Shown piece by piece: positions 37,316 to 45,896 of a DNA stretch of 64,000 nt; positions within the stretch are counted from its first letter, which is position 1, and every line of letters starts with the position of its first letter. The translations under genes were made by a program, and so were the position numbers. The notes below the pieces were generated by a model. It saw nothing but the letters and a program-made list of their open reading frames with translations, was not told the DNA's origin and ran no database searches. Origin of the DNA: Litorivivens lipolytica (lineage in GTDB: Bacteria; Pseudomonadota; Gammaproteobacteria; Pseudomonadales; Spongiibacteraceae); contig NZ_JACHWY010000003.1 in the NCBI RefSeq assembly GCF_014191715.1, positions 124,001 through 188,000 of the forward strand. The letters are read 5' to 3'.

Positions 37316-37954
37316 TCAAACCATCACAATGGTCGCGGCGATAACCAATTGCGAGGCGAAGTAGAGAGGCAAGCCCCACTGCCGATTGAACAGCCCCGGC
37401 GCCACAAAGCGATTGCGAGCCACCGACAGGTCAGACACGGCAAAGGCAATGGCACCAATAATGACCCACGAGTGCCCGGTCGCCACTGCCAGACACACCA
37501 TGGCCGAGATCACCAACACATAGGCCACCACCGCCACCTTGAACTGGGCATCGAGGTAGGCCCACAGCCAACGCAGCACCAGCGCCGCTGCCAGCCCCAT
37601 TCCAACGACAGCGCCCAGCAGTGCGCGCATATCCAGCGGCAACTGGAGGAAGGCTATCGCATAGCCCAGGTGCCCGAGCAAAAAAGCGGCCATGCCGGCG
37701 AGAAAGGCGGGCCCTTGCCCGCGCGGAATCAGCAAGACATCCCCCGCCATGCAGAGCACCAGCCCCATGAGAATCCACTGACCGTAGACACTGTCGAGCG
37801 CACCGCAGGCGAGGCCAGCCCAGATAAAGGCCAGCGCAGCCAGCGGTTTAAATAGCCACTCGGCGCGGCGCAGGCCCTGCCGCTCGAAGACGAGCAGCAA
37901 GGCTACACTGAGCAAACAGATCAGGGCAGGAAGTTGAACCGGAGTGGGCAACAT
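37316..37954 (-). CDS. YhhN-family integral membrane protein (lysoplasmalogenase-like)
   Basis: This 212-residue inner-membrane protein has about seven to eight hydrophobic helices. The family (TMEM86/YhhN) includes mammalian lysoplasmalogenases; bacterial activity is mostly unproven. Conserved polar/Gly spots include LCMAGDVLLIPRG and SDLSVARNRFV. The ATG at 37954 with AGGA six bases upstream is preferred over more distal starts that add 30 hydrophilic residues. It is divergent from the DUF1145 gene, 107 bases away. Confidence 0.85.
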   Translation of the reverse strand: MLPTPVQLPALICLLSVALLLVFERQGLRRAEWLFKPLAALAFIWAGLACGALDSVYGQWILMGLVLCMAGDVLLIPRGQGPAFLAGMAAFLLGHLGYAIAFLQLPLDMRALLGAVVGMGLAAALVLRWLWAYLDAQFKVAVVAYVLVISAMVCLAVATGHSWVIIGAIAFAVSDLSVARNRFVAPGLFNRQWGLPLYFASQLVIAATIVMV

Positions 37955-38061
37955 GGGGCATCCTGTCTTGGGTAAAGAAGGAATATTGTTTACCATGCCC
38001 CACCGCATAACAAGCTCAGCCTCGGCAAATACATCGCCGGGCACATAATAAGGATCACATC

Positions 38062-38322
38062 ATGGGAAACACTCTGGGCAAGATTGCCACCTTCGCTTTC
38101 TGGGTTGCCGCGGTTATCAATCTGATCACTCCCTTTGGCGCCGCTGCTCCGTGGGTCACTGGCATCGCCATCGCACTTTTGGTCGCACACGCCATTGAAT
38201 GTATTGTCTTTCGCAAGCATATTCAGGCCGATCCCAAGGTGCCCGCGTTTCAGGGCTACCTGCTGGTCCTGCTGTTCGGTGTGCTGCACAGCGGCCAGTG
38301 GATGAATAAATCCAAGGCCTGA
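38062..38322 (+). CDS. DUF1145-family small membrane protein (YhhL-like)
   Basis: This 86-residue protein has three membrane segments (AFWVAAVINLI, VTGIAIALLVAHAIECIVF, GYLLVLLFGVLHSG). It matches the DUF1145 family: the AHxIE and HSGQW motifs are conserved, and the short charged link FRKHIQADPK sits between the last two helices. In Gammaproteobacteria this family often lies near other yhh genes; here YhhN is divergent next to it. Function is not known. It is 98 bases upstream of the ParA-type gene. Confidence 0.88.
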   Translation: MGNTLGKIATFAFWVAAVINLITPFGAAAPWVTGIAIALLVAHAIECIVFRKHIQADPKVPAFQGYLLVLLFGVLHSGQWMNKSKA

Positions 38323-38420
38323 GCGCGAAAGATCAGGCACCAGACTCACCGCCGCGATGGAGAACGCCACCGCATATTGGTAGGATTGCGCTTTTGACCC
38401 AGTAAGAATTGAGGCTGTCA

Positions 38421-39221
38421 ATGAAGCGAGTCGTATTCAACCAGAAGGGTGGCGTCGGCAAGACCAGTATTACCTGTAATCTGGCTGCTATCAGCGCCTG
38501 GAAGGGTTACAAAACCCTGGTGGTGGACCTAGATGTGCAAGGCAACAGCAGCGAGTATCTGATCGGCACCCAGTTTCGGGAGCTGAACGACAACGCTGCG
38601 GATTTTTTCCGGCAGAAGCTCTCCTTCTTCGGCAAGGGCAAAGAACCCCGTGATTTCATCTACAACACCGAGTTCGAAAACCTTTTCCTGATGCCTTCCA
38701 GCCCGGAGCTGGCCAGCATCGAGCGCGATCTGGAATCCCGCCATAAGATCTACAAGCTGCGTGACGCCCTCGACAACCTCTGCGACGAATACGAGCACAT
38801 CTACATCGACACACCTCCGGCGCTCAACTTTTATAGCCGCTCAGCGTTGATTGCCTGTGATTCGCTGCTGATTCCCTTCGACTGCGACAGTTTCTCTTCC
38901 GGCGCCTTGATGGGGCTGCTCGATACCGTCGCCGAGATCAAGGAAGACCATAACCCCAAGCTGGAACTCGAAGGCATTGTGGTCAATCAATTTCAGGCCC
39001 AGGCCTCACTACCCGCCCAGCTCACCAGCGAACTGACCGAACAGGGGCTACCCCTGTTTGAGACTTTCCTCAGCAGTTCGGTGAAAATGAAGGAATCGCG
39101 TACCCGCCAGACCCCCCTGATTTATATGGCGCAATCCCACAAGCTGACGCAACAGCTGCTGGCGATTCACAGCGACCTGGAAAATAACAGTAAGAAAAAA
39201 GGCCGCAAGAAAACGGCCTGA
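38421..39221 (+). CDS. ParA-family ATPase without a ParB partner
   Basis: This 266-residue ATPase of the ParA/MinD group has the deviant Walker A KGGVGKT at residues 9-15 (signature Lys9), a DLDVQGNSS segment near 39 and the Walker B-like IDTPPALNFY near 136. Such proteins position chromosomes, plasmids or other cargo by cycling between ATP-bound and free states. No ParB or parS-like sites are next to it, so the cargo is unknown. The ATG at 38421 is chosen over a TTG at 38409 because GAGG lies seven bases upstream. A C-terminal Lys-rich tail (KKKGRKKTA) could bind DNA or membrane. Gene ends just before a strong palindrome. Confidence 0.9.
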   Translation: MKRVVFNQKGGVGKTSITCNLAAISAWKGYKTLVVDLDVQGNSSEYLIGTQFRELNDNAADFFRQKLSFFGKGKEPRDFIYNTEFENLFLMPSSPELASIERDLESRHKIYKLRDALDNLCDEYEHIYIDTPPALNFYSRSALIACDSLLIPFDCDSFSSGALMGLLDTVAEIKEDHNPKLELEGIVVNQFQAQASLPAQLTSELTEQGLPLFETFLSSSVKMKESRTRQTPLIYMAQSHKLTQQLLAIHSDLENNSKKKGRKKTA

Positions 39222-39235
39222 GCATAGACAAAACA

Positions 39236-39257
39236 ACCGGAGCGCTAGCGCTCCGGT
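39236..39257. terminator. 22-bp perfect palindrome shared by convergent genes
   Basis: A 22-base perfect palindrome (centre AGCGCTAGCGCT) lies 15 bases after the ParA stop. It overlaps the last codons of the convergent lipoprotein gene, whose TAG stop (39245-39247) lies in the palindrome. It can form a strong stem on either strand and probably ends both transcripts. Confidence 0.65.
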
Positions 39258-39736
39258 GTCAGTTTGATAGTGGACTCCTTGCGGATCTTCATCAGACCCA
39301 GCCCGAAGTTAGCCACATCCGCATCCACTTCCAGACGGTAGTCCAGCGCATCCTTGGGATTGCGCAGCCATTTCTCCGCCAGTTTTAATCCACTGAAGAG
39401 ATTCAACTCCACCGGCACCGTCAGGTTGACGCTGTCATTGGCCGGCACCGACAGCAATTCATCCCGGCGACCGAACGCCAGCTCGCTGTCTTCGAGAAAA
39501 ATCCGGTAGTTGAGCTTGTTGATATTCAATGCAAAACCGTTCGGATTGCGCACCCGCACACCCACATTCAAGGTTTGGGAAAAGCCCTGACGCGGTTCCA
39601 GCGACAGTGAGGTCAAGCTGACCTCGGGCTTAGCGGCATCGCGCATCCAGGCACAGCCACTGGTGAGCAGGGCCAGGGCGAGCACAAAAAAACCGCTCGT
39701 CTTGGCGAGCGGTTTCAGGATCGAACGCAATGACAT
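39245..39736 (-). CDS. LEA14/WHy-domain lipoprotein
   Basis: This 163-residue precursor has a lipobox signal (LALLTSGC, Cys near residue 28). The mature domain matches the LEA type 2/WHy (water stress and hypersensitive response) fold: VSLTSLSLEPRQGFSQTLNVGVRVRNPNGFALNINKLNY-type strands with the diagnostic NPNGFAL. It is thought to shield proteins or membranes in stress. ATG follows the OmpA-family stop by one base (TAAGATG), so the two are a coupled operon. The stop codon is inside a transcription-end palindrome. Confidence 0.88.
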   Translation of the reverse strand: MSLRSILKPLAKTSGFFVLALALLTSGCAWMRDAAKPEVSLTSLSLEPRQGFSQTLNVGVRVRNPNGFALNINKLNYRIFLEDSELAFGRRDELLSVPANDSVNLTVPVELNLFSGLKLAEKWLRNPKDALDYRLEVDADVANFGLGLMKIRKESTIKLTPER

Positions 39737-39737
39737 C

Positions 39738-40400
39738 TTACTGGCCGGTCGGGATCAGGCTCAGTTCAACCCGACGGTTCTGGGCGCGGCCCGCCGCAGT
39801 GTCGTTGCTGGCAATCGGGTCACGCGGCCCCATACCGGCGGTGCGCACGCGACTGGCGGCTACACCACTGTTCAGGAAGAAGCGAGCCACACTTTCCGCA
39901 CGCTGCTCAGACAGGTTCTGGTTGTACTCAAAGCTGCCGGTTGAGTCGGTGTAACCATTAATCTGTAGCAGGGTCTTGTCATATTCCTTAACCACCATAA
40001 CCACGCTGTTCAGCACGTCAGTGAACGAAGGCTTCAGCGATGAGCTGCTGGTATCAAAGGTAATGTTGCCGGGCATGATCAGCTTGATGGTGTCACCGAT
40101 TCGCTCAACGCGAACACCGGTCGATTCAAGCTGCTGACGCAGTTTGGCTTCCTGGGTATCCATGTAATAACCCGCACCTGCGCCCACAGCAGCACCGGCC
40201 AGAGCACCTTGCTTGATTGCCTTGTTTTTGTCTTTACCTGCGGTTGCGGCACCAATCGCCGCACCCGCCAGCGCACCCAAGCCAGCGCCTTTCGCAGTGT
40301 TACTGGTTTTCTTTTCACCGGTGTACGGATCAATGGTACAACCGGCAACGATCAACGCCAGCGCAATGCTAGCTGCGCGTACAAGCCATGTTGATTTCAT
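39738..40400 (-). CDS. OmpA-family lipoprotein with glycine-zipper segment
   Basis: This 220-residue lipoprotein (lipobox ALIVAGC at about residue 20) is anchored in the outer membrane. A glycine-zipper region (GAGLGALAGAAIGAATAG, then GALAGAAVGAGAG) suggests membrane-contact or oligomer formation. The C-terminal half (about 100-215) is an OmpA_C peptidoglycan-binding domain with NGYTDSTGS, NLSEQRAESV and the closing NRRVELSL. YiaD-like proteins of this kind tie the envelope to the wall. The ATG has GGGGAG seven bases upstream. The LEA lipoprotein gene follows within one base. Confidence 0.93.
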   Translation of the reverse strand: MKSTWLVRAASIALALIVAGCTIDPYTGEKKTSNTAKGAGLGALAGAAIGAATAGKDKNKAIKQGALAGAAVGAGAGYYMDTQEAKLRQQLESTGVRVERIGDTIKLIMPGNITFDTSSSSLKPSFTDVLNSVVMVVKEYDKTLLQINGYTDSTGSFEYNQNLSEQRAESVARFFLNSGVAASRVRTAGMGPRDPIASNDTAAGRAQNRRVELSLIPTGQ

Positions 40401-40575
40401 AGGAGGACTCCCCTTTTTGAGAAATTGTGATTAAAAATTACCGACACAAAGAACAATATGCGAGTGTAGAAACTGTCGCCTTTCCATTCTGCGTACTATT
40501 GCCGAATTTTTCACTCTGCCTTCATAGCGCCCGCCTTTTCTCACACCGCAAAATCGGGCGACTAAATTCTGCGAC

Positions 40576-43230
40576 TTACAAGCCCGGTGCAGTCCATCGA
40601 CCATCGCCATCAGCATCGATATACACCGGGTTGGCCAGTGCTATCGGTTCCAAGCCCGGCAGCAGCTTGCGGTAGACTGCTGTCGCGGGGCCTGTCACTT
40701 CAACGACCACGACGCTATCACGACGAACATGAATCGATTCTGAATAGGCCTGGTTCGCTTCAACGTTGCGGGAGCTGTGCAGGCGGCCGTTGACATAGAC
40801 ATTCAGCGTATCCACAGCGACCCACGGCGCCGCCGCGATCGCAATATCCAGCGACTGCTCCGCGCCCGTCAATTGCTCACCAATAACCGACCCACCCGAC
40901 TGGCTGACGCTCAGCAGGGGGCCACTCGACAGGTAGAGGGCGCCCTTGCGTATCGCCTCGACCACCGCCGCATCGGTGCGCCCCTGACCGCGCTTGGGCA
41001 CATCCAGATAGTTGCGCGGAATACCCACGAATTCCGCAAGCTCATGGGAGTCACTGTTACCGGTGGCGCGAATCCGATAGCCCTGATTTAACAGCGCCAA
41101 CCAGTCGCGGAGAATGCGATGGTAGGCCGCCACTTCGTCACCGTTAAGAATTTCCATGGCATCGAAGTCGATATCGCGAAAGCCGCTCGGCCCGCTTTCA
41201 ACCAAAGGCAAGTTGCGCGAATGCGTAATGGGCAGAGAGGGCTCAAAGGGCATGCCTTGAGACAGGTGATCAAAAAAGGCCAAGTCGTCGTCCAGCGCAC
41301 CATCGGAGCGCGGATGGTTCAGTTGAAAAATTGCCGCGGGATAGCGGTAACGGGTTTCTGCGATCAGGCTTCGTAGGCGGCGATCTTCCACTTGCGGCAC
41401 ACCGCCGGCAAACAAATCCGAACGCTCCGACACCGGAAAGATATTGCTGTGACCGATAGAGCTTGGCACCGTCGTTGTGCGCGCCATGCCGGTTAGCTCC
41501 GAACCTGTAATCAGGTGCAGTGCCTCTTCGAGGCCACTGCCTTCGAGTATCGCCTGTCCGTCAACAATGCGGTTGTGTTCGGCGAGCACCAGAATATCCG
41601 CATCCTGCGCGACAAAACTGCGCATCTGTTCCAAAAGAGGCAGAGTGGAATCAAAGCTGGCCTCCGCATGAACATGAAAATCCGCTGACGCCCAGTCATT
41701 GTCGAGCACCCGTTTTGGCGGTTCGATGTTTAACCGGGAGACTTCTCCGGGACGCACGGCCACGCGCAACTGAGAAACGTCGTACTCCAGCCCACGACTG
41801 GCAAGCACCTCGTAATCACCCGGCGGCAAGAATACGGACGGTGGGTCAGACTCAACACCTGCGAGCGACACGGTTTGACTGACCAGCGAATGCTCAACCG
41901 GCTGACCATCTTCGCGAAAATTCAGCAGGTCATCGCCAATACGGGGGTTCGGCGTGCCGTTCACGCCATGAAAGGTCAGCTTCATCGGCGAACCGCTGGG
42001 CAGTCGCAATTCACTGCGCTGGGTAAATGTAAGCGCGCCCAGATCCTGCCCCTGACTGAGGTCCTGTTCGCGCTCAAGTATTTCGCCCCAGGGACTGCGT
42101 GCAACCAGCTTCACCCGCTCAAGCCCTTTCGGCAGACGCAGGGAAAAACGCCCCGGCTCGGAAACTCGGCGCTGGCTCAGCGGCTGGCCTTCGGCATTAA
42201 ACAGGGCCAGCGAAACCGGAGCCGCGTTGACACTACCTTCCAGCAATGCACCCTGATACATCTGGTCGGTAACCGCCGCCACATCCGCGTGTTGGCCGGG
42301 CACCACGCGCAGGTGCACAACCATCCGCTCGCCGACTTTCAGATCCATAAACTGGCTTTGCAGCATCTGCCACATACCCGGCTTTTCACTATCCCACCAC
42401 AGCGGGCGCGTCATCCAGCCGTGCAGGTTGTATTCCGGCAAGGTAATCAGAAAACGGGGCAAGGCGTGATCGTTACCCTCAGTATCCGTCAGGTAGGCTG
42501 ACACCATCTGCAGGCCATAACTGATCGGCGCGTCGGCAGCATGACTGCCCACCAGAATGCTCCAGTCCGCCGGCATCATGCCGCTCACCAGCGAAAACAC
42601 ATCGTTGCGATCTATATAAGGGTGATCAAAGCCGAGACTGTATTCTGAATTGCGGGTAGACAGGGTGTAGGCCGACATGGCGCGGTGAGGGTAAACGGTC
42701 AGCAGGCCACTCATGGTCACGGCGCGGCCGGGTGCGACGCGCTCGATATCAATCCACATCGACAGCGCGTCGGGGTCTTGCTTGTCCAACACATAACGCA
42801 CCGTTTGCCGCAGACCACTATCTTCACCGGTAACAGCAATTTCGGCCCGCCCTTTACTCTGGGTAGCGGCAATATGCTGGGCGCGAATTGCTTTTTCCTT
42901 GGCCAGCCCGGTCAGCAGGTTGGTGTAAGTCCATTGATCATCGGCGCGATCACAGAAGCCGAAATCAATCAGGGTACCGCCACCGGCCACAATACCCGAA
43001 TCGTGCTCTACGGCACTGACCGCGGCACACAAATGGCCGTCACTCAGCCACCAATCACCGCGCCCGGCAATAGCATCCGGCCCGGACCGCGGCACGGTGT
43101 CAACGTTAGCACCATCAAGCTGAAAGGCTCGGTAACGCTCTGCCAAACCCGCGCAAACATTAGCCGTAGCGCCCAGAAAAACAAGGCCGAGCAAGAATGC
43201 CCGGCCCCGGTTTGCGTGCTGTCCTGTCAT
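40576..43230 (-). CDS. Large exported CehA/McbA-type PHP metallohydrolase
   Basis: This protein of 884 residues has a probable signal peptide (MTGQHANRGRAFLLGLVFLGATANVCAG). The N-terminal two thirds are beta-rich, with sugar-binding-like or Ig-like segments. The C-terminal third (about 520-880) holds the PHP-type domain: SADFHVHAEASFDS, LVLAEHNRI, ITGSELTG and GNSDSHELAE supply the metal ligands. CehA/McbA-family enzymes include carbamate hydrolases, but the family is broad and the substrate here is unknown. The start at 43230 is used because it is the first ATG after the preceding MAPEG stop (TTG and GTG codons just upstream are alternatives). The next gene upstream is MAPEG-like and 18 bases away. 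Confidence 0.87.
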   Translation of the reverse strand: MTGQHANRGRAFLLGLVFLGATANVCAGLAERYRAFQLDGANVDTVPRSGPDAIAGRGDWWLSDGHLCAAVSAVEHDSGIVAGGGTLIDFGFCDRADDQWTYTNLLTGLAKEKAIRAQHIAATQSKGRAEIAVTGEDSGLRQTVRYVLDKQDPDALSMWIDIERVAPGRAVTMSGLLTVYPHRAMSAYTLSTRNSEYSLGFDHPYIDRNDVFSLVSGMMPADWSILVGSHAADAPISYGLQMVSAYLTDTEGNDHALPRFLITLPEYNLHGWMTRPLWWDSEKPGMWQMLQSQFMDLKVGERMVVHLRVVPGQHADVAAVTDQMYQGALLEGSVNAAPVSLALFNAEGQPLSQRRVSEPGRFSLRLPKGLERVKLVARSPWGEILEREQDLSQGQDLGALTFTQRSELRLPSGSPMKLTFHGVNGTPNPRIGDDLLNFREDGQPVEHSLVSQTVSLAGVESDPPSVFLPPGDYEVLASRGLEYDVSQLRVAVRPGEVSRLNIEPPKRVLDNDWASADFHVHAEASFDSTLPLLEQMRSFVAQDADILVLAEHNRIVDGQAILEGSGLEEALHLITGSELTGMARTTTVPSSIGHSNIFPVSERSDLFAGGVPQVEDRRLRSLIAETRYRYPAAIFQLNHPRSDGALDDDLAFFDHLSQGMPFEPSLPITHSRNLPLVESGPSGFRDIDFDAMEILNGDEVAAYHRILRDWLALLNQGYRIRATGNSDSHELAEFVGIPRNYLDVPKRGQGRTDAAVVEAIRKGALYLSSGPLLSVSQSGGSVIGEQLTGAEQSLDIAIAAAPWVAVDTLNVYVNGRLHSSRNVEANQAYSESIHVRRDSVVVVEVTGPATAVYRKLLPGLEPIALANPVYIDADGDGRWTAPGL

Positions 43231-43248
43231 ACTGACCACCGCCGACAA

Positions 43249-43635
43249 TTACGCTCCCATAATGAAAATACAGATCACGCTACCCAGCGCAACCAGATAC
43301 GACAGTGAACGCAGCGCGTCGCGATCCGCCAGATAAAACACCGCGTGCAGCACACGCGCCACAACAAACACGATAGAAACCGTCGCCAATTGTTCCTGCG
43401 GCACACCGGAAACAAACGCGGCGACCAGTGCAGCGGTGAACAACATCAGGCCTTCCCAGGCATTTTGCTGGGCGGCAAATGCCCGGGACACGACGCCGGT
43501 TGCCTGCGCGTACTGTTGTCGCGGATTTTTGTTGTCGGCACCACCTAATTCCTTGTGGCGCAGAAAGCCGCCGATAAAAGAGAGCAGCGTGGGAATCAAC
43601 GCGGTAATCATCAGGCACCAGAGTGCAGTTGTCAT
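43249..43635 (-). CDS. MAPEG-family membrane protein
   Basis: This protein of 128 residues has about four membrane helices and shows family features (RVLHAVFYLADRDALRSLSY, FAAQQNAWEG). MAPEG proteins act on glutathione or lipid intermediates, but bacterial members are poorly studied. Its stop is 18 bases ahead of the large PHP protein gene, so the two are probably one operon. A distant paralogue is encoded at 46813-47196. The two share the RVLHA motif and overall topology rather than clear sequence identity. Confidence 0.85.
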   Translation of the reverse strand: MTTALWCLMITALIPTLLSFIGGFLRHKELGGADNKNPRQQYAQATGVVSRAFAAQQNAWEGLMLFTAALVAAFVSGVPQEQLATVSIVFVVARVLHAVFYLADRDALRSLSYLVALGSVICIFIMGA

Positions 43636-43718
43636 AGCAAGTTCCTTTTTTTGGTTAGTGTTATTTTCAGTTTGCTGTATTTTTGGAAGCGGAATCGTTA
43701 CCGGATTGAAATACCCGC

Positions 43719-44879
43719 TCAGTTATTATTCATGGCAATGCTGACCTCGGCAATCTCGGCCGGCAGAGTTTGCGTCAGATAGCGCAAACTGGCTGCGCGA
43801 ACGCTGGGCTCTTTCGCAAACTGTGCGTCAAAAAAACTGGCGACCGCGAGCTGGGTCAGCCACTGCTGACGAATCGGGTTCATGCTTTCTGGCAGCGGAT
43901 CCATTTCACACAGCGGCGGCGGATCGCGTGGCACAACACCCTCGTCTGGCGTACCAATCGCCTCAAACCAGGTTTCTTCGCTGGAACTTTCGAGATTAGC
44001 CTTCACCTGATCGCAGCCAATCTTGTCGGGGTTTTTCATCCAGCGCAGAAAGCGAGCCATATCGGCAAAGCCAGTATGAGAAGCACCCTCAATGCTCAGC
44101 AACATGGCACCCGGCACCTTGAGCGTGGGCAAGGCGTTGGCCTCGTAGTCGACCAGCGCATCGATCTCTGAGGCAATCATCAGGTAGGGCAGTCCGCGCT
44201 GGGCATAAAAGCGTTCGGTAAAGGTAAAACTCGGCCCGGCAATCGATACCGCAGCATCGACGCGAGGGTCGTGCAGCCGCGGATGAAAGGCGGCCATGGT
44301 GGTCGTCATGCCGCCGAGAGACAATCCAAACAAGCCGATGCGTGATTCATCTACGGCGCCTTCAAACAGGTTACCGGCTTCAGTATGCCAGCTCAGCAAA
44401 TGATCCAGTAGAAAACTAACATCGCCCGGCTGATTCACCACATCCACCACGTAAGGCTCATACGGTGCGTTGTAGTTGGTGAGCGGATAATCCATGGACG
44501 CCACAATATAACCCTTGCTCGCCATATGTTCGGCCATATAGGCACCTCCTGTGCGCATGGACATAAAGCCGTGGCTGTAGATCAACAGTGGCAGGGGATC
44601 TGCGGCCGGCCGCCCTTCTTTTAACAGGTCGGCCGGATACCAGATCCGCGTTTTCAGTGTGCGCGAGTCCCGCCCTGCGAAGTCGCCGTGGGGCTGGCTT
44701 GGGCGCGTTGTGTCTTCGAGCGTGATATCAAAACTACTTACCGGGTGGGGACCATCCTGCAGACGCTGGGCACTTTCCAGTGCGGCATCGAGCGGTTCAG
44801 GGCGCTTGGAAAAGGTCAGCAGTAAACCCAAGGCAACAATGACGACCGCAACTACCAGCAACAGACGTTTCACACGCAT
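43719..44879 (-). CDS. Membrane-anchored alpha/beta hydrolase (dienelactone/PAF-acetylhydrolase-like)
   Basis: This protein of 386 residues has an N-terminal helix (LLLVVAVVIVALGLLL) that anchors it to the inner membrane or acts as signal. The catalytic domain has SHGFMSMRTGGAYM (oxyanion loop), the nucleophile elbow GLSLGGM at about residue 195, ASEIDALVDYE for the acid, and EGASHTGF for the His. The overall style recalls platelet-activating-factor acetylhydrolase-like and dienelactone hydrolase-like esterases. The substrate is not known. An efficient terminator precedes it (44947-44985), so it starts its own transcript upstream of the MAPEG and PHP genes, 83 bases apart. Confidence 0.85.
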   Translation of the reverse strand: MRVKRLLLVVAVVIVALGLLLTFSKRPEPLDAALESAQRLQDGPHPVSSFDITLEDTTRPSQPHGDFAGRDSRTLKTRIWYPADLLKEGRPAADPLPLLIYSHGFMSMRTGGAYMAEHMASKGYIVASMDYPLTNYNAPYEPYVVDVVNQPGDVSFLLDHLLSWHTEAGNLFEGAVDESRIGLFGLSLGGMTTTMAAFHPRLHDPRVDAAVSIAGPSFTFTERFYAQRGLPYLMIASEIDALVDYEANALPTLKVPGAMLLSIEGASHTGFADMARFLRWMKNPDKIGCDQVKANLESSSEETWFEAIGTPDEGVVPRDPPPLCEMDPLPESMNPIRQQWLTQLAVASFFDAQFAKEPSVRAASLRYLTQTLPAEIAEVSIAMNNN

Positions 44880-44946
44880 CTCCCCTAAACCCGCAAACGT
44901 TCGATAAAAAATATGCGGCTTAGCCTACCACTTGCGCGTACCAAAA

Positions 44947-44985
44947 CAAAAAAAGGGCGATTACAGCCGCGCGCCGTAACCGCCC
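44947..44985 (-). terminator. Rho-independent terminator after fpr
   Basis: Read on the minus strand after the fpr stop, this is a GC-rich stem GGGCGGTTACGG...CTGTAATCGCCC (44955-44985, with two mismatched pairs), followed by a run of seven to eight T (44947-44954). This is a textbook intrinsic terminator separating fpr from the hydrolase gene. Confidence 0.85.
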
Positions 44986-45020
44986 AAGAGCATTGAAACC
45001 TGTGACTTACTTTTCAGTCT

Positions 45021-45794
45021 TTACTTCTCAACAAATGCCCGCTCAATCACATAGTGGCCGAGGTAGCCGTTGCGGGATTCGCGGAAGCCGCGCTCGTCGA
45101 GCAGGGCCGTCATTTCTTTCAGCATCGACGGACTGCCGCAGAGCATAAAACGATCATCTTCAAGGTTGGGTTCTGGCAGCCCCACATCTGCGGCCAGCTG
45201 ACCGCTGACCAGCAGGTCCGTCAGCCTCCCCTGATTGCGAAAGCGCTCGCGGGTCACCGTGGGGTAGTACACCAACTTCTCTTTCACCACATCGCCGAAA
45301 AACTCGTTCTCCGGCAGTTCATTGTTCAAGTAGTCGGCATACGCCAGCTCGCTGGCATAGCGAACCCCGTGGCACAGAATGATTTTGTCAAAGCGCTCGT
45401 AAACCTCCGGGTCTTTGACAATGCTCATGAACGGCGCCAAACCGGTGCCGGTGGAGAACAGGTACAGGTTGCGACCGGGCAACAGGTGATCCGCCACCAG
45501 TGTGCCAGTGGGCTTGCGACTGACAAAGATCTCGTCACCCACCTGAATGTTCTGCAGACGCGAGGTCAACGGGCCATCTGGAACTTTGATGCTGAGAAAC
45601 TCCAGCTCTTCGTCGTAGTTGGCGCTCACGATACTGTAAGCGCGCAGCAGAGGCTTGCCGTCGACCGGCAGACCGATCATCACGAAGTGTCCATTTTCGA
45701 AACGCAGCCCGGTGTCACGACTGGTCTTGAAACTGAACAGCGTGTCGTTCCAGTGGTGAATATCCGTTACTCGCTCTGTAACAAGGCTGGTCAT
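45021..45794 (-). CDS. fpr: Ferredoxin/flavodoxin--NADP+ reductase
   Basis: This FAD enzyme moves electrons between NADPH and ferredoxin or flavodoxin. Its 257 residues match the Pseudomonas Fpr length. FAD binding is through LLRAYSIVSANYDEELEF (RxYS), NADP binding through FSTGTGLAPFMSI and LCHGVR. FMLCGSPSMLKEM is conserved, and the C-terminus EKNG-like VERAFVEK is also near the family pattern. The start at 45794 has AGGAGA upstream; 19 earlier codons are not needed. It is divergent from a LysR-type gene, an arrangement like fprA/finR of Pseudomonas. Confidence 0.95.
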   Translation of the reverse strand: MTSLVTERVTDIHHWNDTLFSFKTSRDTGLRFENGHFVMIGLPVDGKPLLRAYSIVSANYDEELEFLSIKVPDGPLTSRLQNIQVGDEIFVSRKPTGTLVADHLLPGRNLYLFSTGTGLAPFMSIVKDPEVYERFDKIILCHGVRYASELAYADYLNNELPENEFFGDVVKEKLVYYPTVTRERFRNQGRLTDLLVSGQLAADVGLPEPNLEDDRFMLCGSPSMLKEMTALLDERGFRESRNGYLGHYVIERAFVEK

Positions 45795-45849
45795 GGCGAT
45801 CCATCTCTCCTCGCTGAATGTGGGAGCCACTATAGACCCGCCACCAAAC

Positions 45850-45895
45850 ATCGGTAAAATGGGTTATTCAAATATCTCTTAGCGGTTTTACCGAT
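45850..45895. promoter_or_regulatory. Perfect inverted repeat between fpr and lysR, likely operator
   Basis: ATCGGTAAAA (45850-45859) and TTTTACCGAT (45886-45895) are perfect inverted complements separated by 26 bases, in the 102-base space between the divergent fpr and LysR genes. The right arm ends one base before the LysR ATG at 45897, so bound regulator would block its own translation or transcription. Two symmetric half-sites this far apart suggest a LysR-type tetramer. The interpretation is inference. Confidence 0.6.
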
Positions 45896-45896
45896 T

